This document shows positions 1 to 9,464 of a DNA stretch of 54,975 bases, piece by piece. Each line of letters begins with the position of its first letter. The first letter of the stretch is position 1. The position numbers and the translations under genes are program-made. The notes below the pieces were generated by a model, which searched no databases, was not told the DNA's origin, and saw only the letters and a list, made by a program, of their open reading frames with translations. The DNA is from Candidatus Nitrosopelagicus sp. (GTDB lineage Archaea > Thermoproteota > Nitrososphaeria > Nitrososphaerales > Nitrosopumilaceae): contig JAOMDR010000007.1 in the NCBI GenBank assembly GCA_028345575.1, forward strand, positions 1 through 54,975, written 5' to 3'.

Positions 1-81
1 ATTTTCTTTTGCAAAATCTATTTTTTCTTTAAGATTATTCCCATGATATGAATTACCTAAAATTGAATCAACGAGGAGCAT
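1..81 (-). CDS. N-terminal fragment of a probable urease accessory protein UreE (runs off the left edge)
   Basis: An open frame of 27 codons begins with ATG at 81 and runs leftward out of the window. The first residues, MLLVDSILGN, resemble the start of UreE proteins such as that of Helicobacter (MIIERLIGNL, from memory). UreE is the nickel metallochaperone that loads urease. The fragment lies divergent to ureA, where accessory genes would be expected. A TAGTGCTAA word sits 7 bp upstream of its start. Only 27 residues are visible, so the identity rests mainly on context; another urease accessory protein is possible. Confidence 0.45.
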   Translation of the reverse strand, partial: MLLVDSILGNSYHGNNLKEKIDFAKEN

Positions 82-87
82 TGAAAA

Positions 88-96
88 TAGTGCTAA
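88..96 (+). promoter_or_regulatory. TAGTGCTAA motif, copy 1
   Basis: Exact 9-bp TAGTGCTAA in the divergent region between the probable ureE fragment and ureA, about 46 bp upstream of the ureA TATA element. One of six exact copies in the window; regulatory role inferred. Confidence 0.4.
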
Positions 97-137
97 TTAC
101 TGTGTTTTAAACATAAATGGAAAATAGGTTTCTAATC

Positions 138-147
138 GTTAAATATG
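138..147 (+). promoter_or_regulatory. TATA element of ureA
   Basis: GTTAAATATG centred about 25 bp upstream of the ureA ATG at 167, the spacing expected for an archaeal TATA box with transcription beginning at the start codon (leaderless mRNA). Confidence 0.5.
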
Positions 148-166
148 TGAAAAAGCAGATTTATTC

Positions 167-469
167 ATGTTTTTAACACCTAGAGAGATTGATAAATTAC
201 AAATTTTTACCGCAGCACAGGTTGCATTAAGAAGAAAAGAAAGGGGATTGAAATTAAATCATCCAGAATCGATTGCCGTAATTGCAGACCACATTTTAGA
301 AGGAGCTAGAGATGGGAAATCGGTTTCAGAATTAATGAGTTCTGGAAAAAATGTATTAAAAAAAGATGACGTACTGCCAGGAGTCATAGATATTATTCAT
401 ACAATTCAAGTGGAAGCCACATTTAATGACGGAACAAAACTCGTGACGATTCACGACCCCATAGTGTGA
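167..469 (+). CDS. ureA: urease subunit gamma (UreA)
   Basis: This 100-residue protein is the small gamma subunit of nickel urease, which hydrolyses urea to ammonia and carbamate in the cytoplasm. It starts [11 protein letters not shown] and contains [21 protein letters not shown], the family signature, and its length matches UreA. The ATG at 167 follows a TATA element by about 25 bp. The stop codon overlaps the GTG start of the next gene (GTGA), so translation of the two is probably coupled. Identity is secure. Confidence 0.97.
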   Translation: MFLTPREIDKLQIFTAAQVALRRKERGLKLNHPESIAVIADHILEGARDGKSVSELMSSGKNVLKKDDVLPGVIDIIHTIQVEATFNDGTKLVTIHDPIV

Positions 470-2598
470 TAGATATGATTTCCAGATGGCGTTCCAAAAC
501 ACCTCATATAGGAGAATACATGCCTGCAGAGGGCAACATAATTGCCAATAAATCCAAAAAAACATTCAAACTAAATGTTTCAAACACAGGTGATAGACCA
601 ATCCAAGTTGGTTCTCATACACATTTTGCAGAAGCAAATAAGGCATTAGAGTTTGATAGAGAAAAAGCACTAGGATATCATCTAAACATATCATCAGGTA
701 CATCAATTAGATTTGAACCAGGAGAATCAAAACATGTCGAGGTTGTAGAATTTGGAGGAACTAAAACAATTTTTGGGTTTAGCGGATTAGTAAGTGGCGA
801 ATTGGAATCAAAACGAGAAGAGGCGGTAAAAAATATTCATGAAAAAGGTTTCAAAAGTGTTTTAGAAAATATAGAAAATGAATCAACTTCATTAGAAATT
901 CCACGTAGTAGATATGTAGAATTATTTGGGCCAACCAAAGGCGATAGGGTCAGACTAGCAGATACAGATTTGGTGATAGAGATTGAAAAAGATTTGATCA
1001 AGTATGGAGATGAGTTAGTTTTTGGTGGCGGAAAAAGTGCAAGAGATGGTCTTGGTCAAGCAAGTGGAGTATTACGAGATGAATCTGCAGATTTAGTGAT
1101 TACCAATGCAATGATAATTGATCCAAAATTAGGAATAATTAAAGCAGATATTGGAATTAAAGATGGAAAAATTTTAGGTGTTGGAAATGCAGGTAATCCA
1201 AACGTCATGGATGATGTAGACATCATCGTATCATCCAATACAGAGATAATTTCAGGAGAACATACAATTTGTACGCCAGGTACAATTGATAGTCATATTC
1301 ACTTTATCTCGCCTCAACAAGCAATAGATGCAATTTGTAATGGAACAACCACAATGATTGGAGGAGGAACAGGACCTGCGGATGGCACAAATGCAACAAC
1401 ATGCACACCAGGAGAATTTAATATTCATAAAATGATAGAAGCAGTAGAAGAATTTCCAATGAATTTTGGATTTTTGTGTAAAGGAAATGATTCTAAAGAA
1501 GAATCGTTGATGGAACAAATCAAGGCAGGAGCATGTGGATTAAAACTACATGAGGACTGGGGAACAACTCCGGCTACAATTAATTCTGCGTTAAATGTGG
1601 CAGACAAAACAGATACTCAAGTTGCAATACATACCGATACTCTAAACGAATGTGGCTATGTGGATGATACTATTGCTGCAATTAATGGAAGAGTAATCCA
1701 CACATACCATACAGAGGGAGCAGGAGGAGGTCACGCCCCAGACATTATGAAAATAGCATCAGAACCAAATATTTTGCCGTCATCGACTAATCCTACAAGA
1801 CCTTTTACTACCAATACACTAGAAGAACATCTAGACATGATGATGGTATGTCATCATTTGAACCCATCAGTTCCAGAAGATATATCATTTGCAGAATCAA
1901 GGATTCGAGCCGAGACGATTGCCGCAGAAGACATTCTACATGATGTGGGAGCACTTAGCATGATGTCTTCAGATAGTCAAGCAATGGGAAGAGTAGGAGA
2001 GGTTACAACAAGAAATTGGCAAACAGCAGATAAAATGAGAAAAATGAAAGGACCACTAGCAGAAGATAATGAAGATAATGACAATTTTAGAATCAAAAGA
2101 TATATTTCAAAAATTACCATCAACCCTGCAATTACACATGGAATATCAGACTACGTGGGTTCAATAGAACCAGGAAAAATTGCAGATATTGTTGTATGGA
2201 TGCCACAGTTTTTTGGAATCAAACCAAAAATGATCATAAAGGGAGGATTCATCGCATATGCGTTGATGGGCGACCCTAACGCATCAATTCCAACTACAGA
2301 GCCAGTTTACTACAGACCAATGTTTGGAGCATTGGGAAAAGCAAAGAAAACTACATCAGTCACGTTCACATCACAACTTGCACTTGATAACGGCTTGGAA
2401 GAAAAAATGAAAATTGAGAAAAAATTACTTCCTGTGAAAAATTGTAGAAACATTGGAAAAAAAGATATGGTGCATAATGATGCTACACCAAAAATAGAGA
2501 TAGACCCAGAAACATATGAGGTAAAAGTTGATGGTGAAATCGCTACAGTTGATCCTGCTACAGAAGTATCACTAGGACGTTTGTATAGTTTATTCTAG
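466..2598 (+). CDS. ureBC: fused urease beta and alpha subunits (UreB-UreC)
   Basis: This 710-residue chain carries the whole beta subunit (residues about 15-115, including [13 protein letters not shown] and RFEPGE) joined by a roughly 30-residue linker to the whole catalytic alpha subunit (from about 148, [19 protein letters not shown]). Nickel ligands are intact: H277, H279, carbamylated K360, H389, H415 and D503, plus substrate-binding H362 and flap residues C462/H463. These correspond to Klebsiella UreC 134, 136, 217, 246, 272, 360, 219 and 319/320 at a constant offset of 143. It starts with GTG at 466, overlapping the ureA stop by 4 nt; an in-frame ATG lies at 475. Its 3' end overlaps the convergent zinc-ribbon gene by 4 bp. 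B and C are separate in most bacteria, so the fusion is notable. Confidence 0.97.
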   Translation: MIDMISRWRSKTPHIGEYMPAEGNIIANKSKKTFKLNVSNTGDRPIQVGSHTHFAEANKALEFDREKALGYHLNISSGTSIRFEPGESKHVEVVEFGGTKTIFGFSGLVSGELESKREEAVKNIHEKGFKSVLENIENESTSLEIPRSRYVELFGPTKGDRVRLADTDLVIEIEKDLIKYGDELVFGGGKSARDGLGQASGVLRDESADLVITNAMIIDPKLGIIKADIGIKDGKILGVGNAGNPNVMDDVDIIVSSNTEIISGEHTICTPGTIDSHIHFISPQQAIDAICNGTTTMIGGGTGPADGTNATTCTPGEFNIHKMIEAVEEFPMNFGFLCKGNDSKEESLMEQIKAGACGLKLHEDWGTTPATINSALNVADKTDTQVAIHTDTLNECGYVDDTIAAINGRVIHTYHTEGAGGGHAPDIMKIASEPNILPSSTNPTRPFTTNTLEEHLDMMMVCHHLNPSVPEDISFAESRIRAETIAAEDILHDVGALSMMSSDSQAMGRVGEVTTRNWQTADKMRKMKGPLAEDNEDNDNFRIKRYISKITINPAITHGISDYVGSIEPGKIADIVVWMPQFFGIKPKMIIKGGFIAYALMGDPNASIPTTEPVYYRPMFGALGKAKKTTSVTFTSQLALDNGLEEKMKIEKKLLPVKNCRNIGKKDMVHNDATPKIEIDPETYEVKVDGEIATVDPATEVSLGRLYSLF

Positions 2599-3089
2599 AT
2601 ATTACCTAACAACATCTTTCTATTGTTAATCGTTCTTCGTACTAACATAAATCCGGCAGCTGTTGTAAATGCGCCAAATAGAATATTGACAATACTCATC
2701 TCACCAGACGAAGTTCCAGTTAATGTAAAGACCATTCCAAGAATCATCATTAAGCCACCCAAAGCACCAATAATGAGCATCGGGATTGGAAGTTTTTGTT
2801 TCATATCTCCACGACTTTTGTCTGGCAATACACCACTTGCGGCTACTTTATGACAAACATCACAAAAGTGCTTTTGCTTTTTTCCTTGCCACGCAGTTTG
2901 TAAGAAGAAGAATTCGGTTTGACACAAATCACATGGTTTTTGTGGTATTGTTACTTTGCCATTTTTTTCCCAATCTTGACCAACTTTTAGCATGCATGGT
3001 TTACAGAAACTTCCAGGTACTCTCCAAAATTTATTGAACTTGTACTTTTTCATACCAAGTACGATACCACAACCTGTACAAGACGTCAT
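2595..3089 (-). CDS. zinc-ribbon protein with two C-terminal membrane segments
   Basis: A 164-residue protein. The N-terminal half has four cysteine pairs: CTGC at 4-7, CKPC near 29, CDLC near 53 and CDVC near 76, consistent with two treble-clef or rubredoxin-like zinc sites. The C-terminal half has two hydrophobic stretches (about 101-123 and 132-151) that should span the membrane, followed by a basic tail. It is convergent with ureBC and overlaps its end by 4 bp. I do not recognise a family; a membrane-anchored zinc protein is all the sequence supports. Confidence 0.75.
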   Translation of the reverse strand: MTSCTGCGIVLGMKKYKFNKFWRVPGSFCKPCMLKVGQDWEKNGKVTIPQKPCDLCQTEFFFLQTAWQGKKQKHFCDVCHKVAASGVLPDKSRGDMKQKLPIPMLIIGALGGLMMILGMVFTLTGTSSGEMSIVNILFGAFTTAAGFMLVRRTINNRKMLLGNI

Positions 3090-3184
3090 GTTAAAGCATC
3101 AATCCTAGCATTAAAAAGAATTTTGGATGGAAATCCAAGTAGTAATTTGTTGAATACATAATTAAAATGGTAAAAGGGGGGAGG

Positions 3185-5230
3185 TTATTTTGTGGAAGAG
3201 GCGTGCTTCTTGCCTGAGAACACTTCCGCGAAGCCTTTCCGTGCTTCCACAATCGGCATGAATATGATGATTGCGGCTGCAGCGCTGACCCAAGCGATTG
3301 CGATTCCTACCCATAGTCCGTAGAATCCAAAGTCGAAGACGTATCCTGAGAAGTACAATGGCATTGGCCAGAATATGATAACTACCAAAGTGAGCAAGCC
3401 TCCACCTCTAACACTGAACTTGAAGGCTTTCTTTAGTTGTTCTTCGTCTTGTTCACGCTTTGCAACTTCGGTAGCAGTGATTTCGTGTTGTTCCATGTCG
3501 TCAGTGACAAGGGACATGTGTTGGTCCAATTCTTTCCAATCGTATTTCTTGTTCTGAGCCAAACTGATGACTATACAGATTAAGCCTGATGATAATATCG
3601 CAACTACATTTCCATAAAGCATTGGGAATGCACCGCCAAGTGATGCTATATCTATGACTCCATTGGCCTCAGAGGCTGCAACACTTGTCCAAGTGGTTAG
3701 TGATAGACAGACACCTATTAGTGCGCCCGCTACCGCACCGGCACGAGTTGTTCTATTCCAAATAATCGTTAACGCAATCGGGATGACAGCAGAGCCAATC
3801 AATATTCCCATTGCTAAGTATACAAATCCTAAACTAAGTCCCATTCCTAACAGTACGACCGCAAGCGCACCCATTCCAAGTCCAAACGCAACTATAACAC
3901 CACGACTCACCTTCAACAGCTGTTTGCCTGTAGCCTGTGGATTCTTGTAAGTACGGTATACATCGTATGTAATCAACGAAGATACTGCGATTAGTTCTGC
4001 AGATCCTGCTGAAGTCACAGCCATGAATAGCATGACTAGCACCATGATGGCACCTATCTCACCCATTAGCACTGATGCTGCTGCTGGGACTACAAGTCCG
4101 AGCTGCACCTGCTCTGGAGATAGCTCAACATCTATCGCCACCGCCGTCAGTCCCATAGTAGTTGCTAGTGTAAATGGAATTGCGAACCAGCACATTCCAC
4201 CAAGTAAGAAACCCTTTACTGTGGAACTTGGTTGTGCAGCAATTGCACGTTGCCAGTAAGCCTGGTCAACAAAGACAGTTCCAAAGTTTCCTACAATATT
4301 GATAACTCCAAAGATTAAGCCTCCTGCCGAAGCCATTGTAAGGTATGCACCCATAGCGTTACCATATGTGCTTGGATCACCTTCAACTGCTCCGCCTTCA
4401 GCGAAGGTTGGTGATATCACCGGATTAAGCGAAGCTGCCTCCACCAGTTTGTTATACATTCCTTCGACACCACCCGTGATTGGACTGATGAAGAATACCA
4501 TCGCAACGAATGTTAGAATTACTATAAAGATAATGACCGTGTGCATGTAATCCGCTACAAACGTAGCCTTGAGACCACCTACAAGTGTGTAAATCATGAC
4601 ACCAACTGGGATTAAGAATGCTGCTAGAGAAATGTCCATACCGGTAAGTCCGTTAACTACGGCTGCACCTCCAAGTAGAAGCATACCAGTTACAATCATG
4701 TTACATGTTAATGCGAAACCTAAGAAAACTTTGTGAGTACCAGCGCCGAATCTTGCTCTGATAATTTCTAAGAATGTGTGTGCGTTTGGTGCCTTTCGTT
4801 TTAGTTCAATGGCTAGAATTCCGAACAAAAGTACTTGAATTGATGCTCCTGCTGCATACCAGAAAGGACCACTTACACCGTAAAGATACGCTACAGTTGA
4901 GGATTGAAGCAGTGTGGCAGCCCAAGTCCATGCTGACACGATTGCAGCCGCAGTTAGACCAGTTTTAATGATTCTTCCTGCAGTATTGAATCCTTCAGAA
5001 CTTTGCATGTTTCCAAGGTATTTTTCTTCAATCTTAATCTCGGCAGATATGATTCCGGCAAAGACCATTCCAAGACCAACAACAATAAACCAACCGACGG
5101 ATTCGTCTAATACTTCTCCAAGTACAAATTCCCCTTCAATGGCACCGGCGGCGTCTGCGCTTTGAATTAACCCCATTGATGCGATCGACATAAGAAATAG
5201 CGACAACATTGCCATAGAGCCAATTTTCAT
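3185..5230 (-). CDS. sodium/solute symporter, DUR3-like urea transporter
   Basis: A 681-residue SSS-family symporter, predicted to import urea with sodium. It has a hydrophobic N-terminal leader, about 13-15 membrane segments and the stretch SAWTWAATLLQSS (about 99-111), typical of urea-type SSS proteins. The C-terminal half carries a long cytoplasmic loop rich in charged residues and a final pair of membrane segments. It resembles its neighbour at 5389-7692 closely through the whole core. Codon use here is clearly richer in G and C than in neighbouring genes. A TATA element lies about 26 bp before the ATG. Urea as substrate is inferred from family and from urease next door. Confidence 0.9.
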   Translation of the reverse strand: MKIGSMAMLSLFLMSIASMGLIQSADAAGAIEGEFVLGEVLDESVGWFIVVGLGMVFAGIISAEIKIEEKYLGNMQSSEGFNTAGRIIKTGLTAAAIVSAWTWAATLLQSSTVAYLYGVSGPFWYAAGASIQVLLFGILAIELKRKAPNAHTFLEIIRARFGAGTHKVFLGFALTCNMIVTGMLLLGGAAVVNGLTGMDISLAAFLIPVGVMIYTLVGGLKATFVADYMHTVIIFIVILTFVAMVFFISPITGGVEGMYNKLVEAASLNPVISPTFAEGGAVEGDPSTYGNAMGAYLTMASAGGLIFGVINIVGNFGTVFVDQAYWQRAIAAQPSSTVKGFLLGGMCWFAIPFTLATTMGLTAVAIDVELSPEQVQLGLVVPAAASVLMGEIGAIMVLVMLFMAVTSAGSAELIAVSSLITYDVYRTYKNPQATGKQLLKVSRGVIVAFGLGMGALAVVLLGMGLSLGFVYLAMGILIGSAVIPIALTIIWNRTTRAGAVAGALIGVCLSLTTWTSVAASEANGVIDIASLGGAFPMLYGNVVAILSSGLICIVISLAQNKKYDWKELDQHMSLVTDDMEQHEITATEVAKREQDEEQLKKAFKFSVRGGGLLTLVVIIFWPMPLYFSGYVFDFGFYGLWVGIAIAWVSAAAAIIIFMPIVEARKGFAEVFSGKKHASSTK

Positions 5231-5250
5231 AGATGTTTTCAGAACTTTTT

Positions 5251-5262
5251 GTTATATATGAA
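5251..5262 (-). promoter_or_regulatory. TATA element of the first urea symporter
   Basis: On the minus strand TTCATATATAAC is centred about 26 bp upstream of the ATG at 5230, consistent with a leaderless transcript. Confidence 0.5.
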
Positions 5263-5353
5263 TTCCAAGAATTGAGAATATGACACTTTAGATTTCAAGT
5301 TCTGCGGCAGTTATATTCTAACAGTCGACGTCGGCTTAAAATTTATTATTTAT

Positions 5354-5360
5354 AAAAAAA
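5354..5360 (-). terminator. T-tract terminator after the symporter-USP gene
   Basis: Seven consecutive T on the minus strand about 28 nt after the stop codon at 5389, followed by further AT-rich sequence. Archaeal intrinsic termination typically uses T-tracts without a strong hairpin. Confidence 0.4.
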
Positions 5361-5388
5361 TAGTTTTGTGTTTGTTATATGCAAACCA

Positions 5389-7692
5389 CTAGACTAACAC
5401 AATTGGTTTTGAGCTTAGAGTAAGTAACTTAGAAGTGACATGTCCCAAATCAGAATCAGTATCACTTAGACCCTTACGACCCATTACAATTGTATCAACA
5501 TTTAGTGAAGTTGCAAGTTCTGATATCTTTTTTGCAGGATCACCTAGCTTGACAATTCGTTCATAGTTTTTCAATTTGCTTGGAAGTAAAATTCCCAAAA
5601 GCATTTTTCGTCCATCTTGTTCCATCTTTAATGTCATTTCTTCATCCATTGATTCGTCATCATCAGTCCACTCTATGATATGAGCAAGGTATACTTTGAT
5701 GTTAGAAGATTCCTTCATTACATAATTTACATAATTCAATGACCGCATGGATGAGACAGAGCCATCGACAGCAACAAGAATTTTTTGGGCAATTTCATTT
5801 CCAGAAAGATCATGACCATATTTGTCAGATTTTTTAGGTTTTGAAGAAATGACTATATTTTTCAAAACATGGGCAATTCCAGATCTTGATTGTATTATAG
5901 GTAAAGCCCAAACTAAAGACCCAGCAGTTGCAGCCCACAATATGGCAACCCATATCCAAACATGGTAAACAGTTTCAGTAAAAACATAATTTGATAAAAA
6001 TAATGGAATTGGCCATACTACGACAAGAATCAAAGTTAGAGTCAAACCATACCTCATACTAAATTTAGATGCATTTTTGAGTGATTCTTCATTTGTTTCT
6101 TTTTCTAGGCGTTTTCTAATTTGCTCATCAACTACAAAAATTTCATGTTTTAGTTTAGAGAAATTAAAGTTTTCAGGTCGGAATAAACTTCCGATTACAG
6201 TGATAACAAGACTGGTCAAAATTGATGCAAGGTTTCCTGCCAATAATGCAAACATGTTAGAAGTAGATGCAAGAGAAATTTCTCCAGAGGTTGCATATGC
6301 ATATCCAAGCCAAACTGTAACTCCACATCCAAGACCGATTATCGAAGCGATTGTTGCAGCATATCTATTGGTGTCTTTCCATAAAATTGCAAGTGAAATT
6401 GGTGCAACTGCAGAACCTATCAAAACACCCATTGCAAGATAGACGTATTGCAAGCTTACTCCAAACTGGAATAACATGGATGCCAAAGCACCCATTCCAA
6501 GTCCAAATCCAAGTATAGCATATCTCGAAATTCTCATTAATTGCCTTCCGGTGGATGAAGGTTTGATGTATGTTCGAAATACATCATAAGTTACAAGAGA
6601 GGATACAGAGATTAATTGTGCAGAACCTGCAGCAGTTACAGCAGTGAATAAAACAGTAAGCATTAGAATTGCGCCGATGTCGCCTAAAAGATGTGCAGCT
6701 GCCAATGGAGCAACCAATCCTGAACTAATTTCAAGAGGAGTTAATTCAAGATTCACCGCAACTGCAGCTAATCCCAAAGTTGTTGCAAGTGCAAAAGGAA
6801 TGGCAAACCACGCTAATCCCCCTACTAAAAATCCAGGAACTACAGAACGAGGACGAGATGCAATTGCACGTTGCCAATAGGATTGATCAACAAAAACAGT
6901 TCCAAAGTTTCCCACAATATTGATAACTCCAAAAATTAATGCCCCAACTGATGCAAGTGTTAAAAATGAACCAGCTGCATTTCCTTCAACAGGATACATT
7001 GCAGCAGCGTTAGATAATTTTTCAAACATTCCAGAGATTCCACCAATATCAGGATTGACAAAATATATCGCAGATGTGAAAATCAAAACGACCACAAAGA
7101 TGAATGCTGTATTGAAATATTCTGCAAGAAATGTTGCTTTTAGACCACCAAACAAAGTATACGCAATTACGCCTACAGGAATCAAAAATGCAGCAATGTA
7201 GACGTTAATTCCAGTTAGTGCATTTACAACAGCCGCACCGCCCAAAACCAACATTGCAGTTACTATGATATTTGTAAGAAATGCAAAACTAAGAAATACC
7301 TTATGTGATGATTTACCAAATCTTGAATTTATCATTTCAGGAAAAGTGTGAGACATAGGAGATTTTCGTTTTAATTCAATTGCCAATATGGCAAATAATA
7401 CAACCTGGATTGATGCACCAGCTGCATACCAAAAAGGACCACTTATCCCGTATTGATATGCCACAGTAGATGATTGAAGAAGAGTTGCAGCCCACGTCCA
7501 TGCAGATACAACAGAGGTAACGATTAATCCGGTTTTTACAGTTCTACCTGCAGTTGAAAACCATTCAAAAGTTTTCTTGGTTCCAAGCCATTTTGTTTCA
7601 GCTTTAACCAAAATCAATACAACAGATGCCAGTAAAATTCCAACACCAATTAAAATTAGATAACCAATACTTTCATCAAGAATATAGGACAA
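5389..7692 (-). CDS. DUR3-like urea symporter fused to a universal stress protein domain
   Basis: A 767-residue protein. Residues about 1-600 are an SSS-family symporter closely similar to the neighbour at 3185-5230 (shared SAWTWAATLLQSS near 60-72). Residues 637-767 (bases 5389-5784) form a C-terminal UspA domain: KILVAVDGS start, HIIEW strand, and a terminal glycine motif GRKG-x8-GHVTS. The usual ATP-binding Usp motif is G-x2-G-x9-G(S/T), so this is one residue short with His after the third Gly, and ATP binding is uncertain. The start is TTG at 7692; an in-frame stop lies directly upstream, and an AT-rich TATA-like stretch sits near 7711-7719. Coupling of transport to energy or stress status is an inference. 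Confidence 0.92.
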   Translation of the reverse strand: MSYILDESIGYLILIGVGILLASVVLILVKAETKWLGTKKTFEWFSTAGRTVKTGLIVTSVVSAWTWAATLLQSSTVAYQYGISGPFWYAAGASIQVVLFAILAIELKRKSPMSHTFPEMINSRFGKSSHKVFLSFAFLTNIIVTAMLVLGGAAVVNALTGINVYIAAFLIPVGVIAYTLFGGLKATFLAEYFNTAFIFVVVLIFTSAIYFVNPDIGGISGMFEKLSNAAAMYPVEGNAAGSFLTLASVGALIFGVINIVGNFGTVFVDQSYWQRAIASRPRSVVPGFLVGGLAWFAIPFALATTLGLAAVAVNLELTPLEISSGLVAPLAAAHLLGDIGAILMLTVLFTAVTAAGSAQLISVSSLVTYDVFRTYIKPSSTGRQLMRISRYAILGFGLGMGALASMLFQFGVSLQYVYLAMGVLIGSAVAPISLAILWKDTNRYAATIASIIGLGCGVTVWLGYAYATSGEISLASTSNMFALLAGNLASILTSLVITVIGSLFRPENFNFSKLKHEIFVVDEQIRKRLEKETNEESLKNASKFSMRYGLTLTLILVVVWPIPLFLSNYVFTETVYHVWIWVAILWAATAGSLVWALPIIQSRSGIAHVLKNIVISSKPKKSDKYGHDLSGNEIAQKILVAVDGSVSSMRSLNYVNYVMKESSNIKVYLAHIIEWTDDDESMDEEMTLKMEQDGRKMLLGILLPSKLKNYERIVKLGDPAKKISELATSLNVDTIVMGRKGLSDTDSDLGHVTSKLLTLSSKPIVLV

Positions 7693-7726
7693 TCACTAAA
7701 CATAAAATAATAATTATTTAAACTCA

Positions 7727-7735
7727 TAGTGCTAA
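7727..7735 (+). promoter_or_regulatory. TAGTGCTAA motif, copy 2
   Basis: Exact TAGTGCTAA between the divergent symporter-USP gene and the Lrp-like gene, about 30 bp upstream of the Lrp TATA element; followed at 7741 by GCGTGAG, a word also found beside the copy at 29113. Confidence 0.4.
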
Positions 7736-7788
7736 TTTAGGCGTGAGTTATTGAAACCCTTACATATTCTGACGAGCATATATGATTA

Positions 7789-8322
7789 ATGACAGACGAG
7801 ATTGATGAATTAATAATTTCAGCCTTATCAAAAGACTCCAGACAAGATTCCGCAGAAATTTGGGATTTTCTAAGAGGTTTTGGGCACGACGTAGCCCCCG
7901 AGGAAATTGAATCAAGAATTTCAAAACTATCTCAAGAAGGAGTAATCACAGGATATTCGATTACAATAGACCCAAAAAAACTACCAAAGCGAATAATTAG
8001 AACCACCCTAATCACATTCAAAGTATCTCAATCACTTCGTAAAAGAACAGAAAGTTTGAAAAAATATCTAAAAGATGCTCCATTTGTAATTTTTTCAGGA
8101 AGTACAAAAGGAGGATTAGATTGGATTACAATTAGATCATTCCCGTCGGTAGAAATTGCAGATGAAGAGACCGATATTTTCAGAAATCTGTTCGGAGATA
8201 TTATTCAAACATATCAGGTTTATGATTTTGCACCAACAAAAGAGGTATCATTACACGCCCTATCATATACAGAAAAGGAACACAAAGAATTTCTTAAAGA
8301 ATGGATGCCACCATTCCTATAG
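7789..8322 (+). CDS. Lrp/AsnC-type transcriptional regulator
   Basis: A 177-residue protein with an N-terminal winged helix-turn-helix (about 1-60, including ISKLSQEGVITGYSITID, the hallmark junction of Lrp proteins) and a C-terminal alpha-beta RAM-like effector/dimer domain (about 70-150). The family binds small molecules, often amino acids, and switches nearby genes. It is divergent to the symporter-USP gene, so control of urea uptake is plausible but inferred. The ATG at 7789 follows a TATA-like TACATATTCTG by about 24 bp. Confidence 0.85.
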   Translation: MTDEIDELIISALSKDSRQDSAEIWDFLRGFGHDVAPEEIESRISKLSQEGVITGYSITIDPKKLPKRIIRTTLITFKVSQSLRKRTESLKKYLKDAPFVIFSGSTKGGLDWITIRSFPSVEIADEETDIFRNLFGDIIQTYQVYDFAPTKEVSLHALSYTEKEHKEFLKEWMPPFL

Positions 8323-8324
8323 AA

Positions 8325-9188
8325 TTATAATTTTAGAGTTTTCCTTAAAGTGACCCTTTCAAAATGAATTGTTTCATCCAACAATTCATGTAATTTGTAA
8401 CGTAAATCCATCATGTATGTAACTACTTCACGTCTAACCTTTGGGTCAGAAATAGTTTGAGATTCATTTGCTACAGAATCAATTCGCGATAGGGCCATTT
8501 TTAGACCAAGTTTTGTTTTTTTGGTAATTCTATGGGATTGTTCAGCTTTGGTTGTCCGAGGATCGTCATCTTTTTTTACTTTTGATTTCTTTATTGAACG
8601 AATCTGTTTTACTGTCAAGTGATCATCATAAATTCTCTGAGCCATTTCAGCTTGTTCTTCAGATGGAACACCTAGTAATTCGAGACTTTGGCTGACCGAA
8701 AGGGCATTTTGGATTAACTGCTTTTTTGCCTCAGATGGTAATTTCAAAAGTTGAATTCTATGCGATACATATTCTTCACTTTTTTCAATTTTACTTGCTA
8801 GTTCAGATACACCGCCCCATCCAAAATCATCAACATATTTTTTGAATGCTTCTGCCTCTTCAAGTGCATTAAGTGATTTACGCTGAATATTCTCGGTTAA
8901 TTGTATCTCATAGGTTTGTTTATCACTTAATTCTCTGATTTTTGACTGAATGTGGCGCCATCTCAAAGAACGGCATGCCTCAAATCTTCGATAGCCAGCA
9001 ACAATTTCAAATCCTAATGCGACAGGTCTAACCAATATTGGCTGTAACAAACCATGTTCTGTGATACTTTTTACAAGTGAGCGGAATTCAGGGTCATTTT
9101 TGTCAATTTTATGCCTAACCTCAAATGGAGAATGCTTAATCATACGCATCTCAATTGGCTCAATAATACTAGAATCAAAATGTTCCAT
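8325..9188 (-). CDS. ParB/Spo0J-family protein
   Basis: A 287-residue protein with the ParB N-terminal nucleotide-binding domain: HGLLQPILVRP (46-55), GYRRFEA (65-71) and TENIQR (98-103), the two motifs that bind CTP in ParB. A helix-turn-helix follows (about 118-150, SELASKIEKSEEYVSHRI), then a charged C-terminal region. ParB proteins load onto parS sites and act in chromosome segregation or organisation. No parA is adjacent and I found no obvious parS palindrome nearby. Convergent with the Lrp-like gene, with a 2-bp gap. Confidence 0.88.
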   Translation of the reverse strand: MEHFDSSIIEPIEMRMIKHSPFEVRHKIDKNDPEFRSLVKSITEHGLLQPILVRPVALGFEIVAGYRRFEACRSLRWRHIQSKIRELSDKQTYEIQLTENIQRKSLNALEEAEAFKKYVDDFGWGGVSELASKIEKSEEYVSHRIQLLKLPSEAKKQLIQNALSVSQSLELLGVPSEEQAEMAQRIYDDHLTVKQIRSIKKSKVKKDDDPRTTKAEQSHRITKKTKLGLKMALSRIDSVANESQTISDPKVRREVVTYMMDLRYKLHELLDETIHFERVTLRKTLKL

Positions 9189-9195
9189 GGTGGAA

Positions 9196-9204
9196 TAGTG
9201 CTAA
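9196..9204 (+). promoter_or_regulatory. TAGTGCTAA motif, copy 3
   Basis: Exact TAGTGCTAA lying 8-16 bp upstream of the ParB-like start codon; unlike most copies it would overlap the transcription start region rather than lie upstream of the TATA box. Confidence 0.35.
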
Positions 9205-9306
9205 CATGAACTACTTAGACTTGTTGTTTTTCTAAGATCTTAGAATAATATCCACTATGAAAAAAAAGGCATTTTGGTTAAATTTAGTATATAACTAATT
9301 TCAGGT

Positions 9307-9447
9307 GTGTCTCGCTTCGAAAAAGCAACAAAACCATACGACATTCAACCAACATTATGGATGTCTATCGGATTAACAATTTTGGTAGGTTCGATAATTG
9401 GCAAACTGATAGATGCCACAGAATTCACATCTCAGTTTTTAAGATAG
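9307..9447 (+). CDS. small single-span membrane protein (46 aa)
   Basis: A 46-codon frame starting with GTG. The protein has a polar N-terminus (SRFEKATKPYD), one hydrophobic segment (about 18-36, WMSIGLTILVGSIIGKLID) and a short tail. A TATA-like AGTATATAAC lies about 20 bp upstream. It lies 17 bp before the following HTH gene and may be co-transcribed with it. No family recognised. Confidence 0.55.
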   Translation: MSRFEKATKPYDIQPTLWMSIGLTILVGSIIGKLIDATEFTSQFLR

Positions 9448-9464
9448 TATAATTTTATTTTAAT

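Noticed and set aside
3375-7201. Plus-strand frames of 60-121 codons across the two symporter genes
   Set aside because: They are antisense shadows of membrane-protein codons and read as low-complexity Ser/Pro/Ile-rich strings; the minus-strand symporters explain the region.
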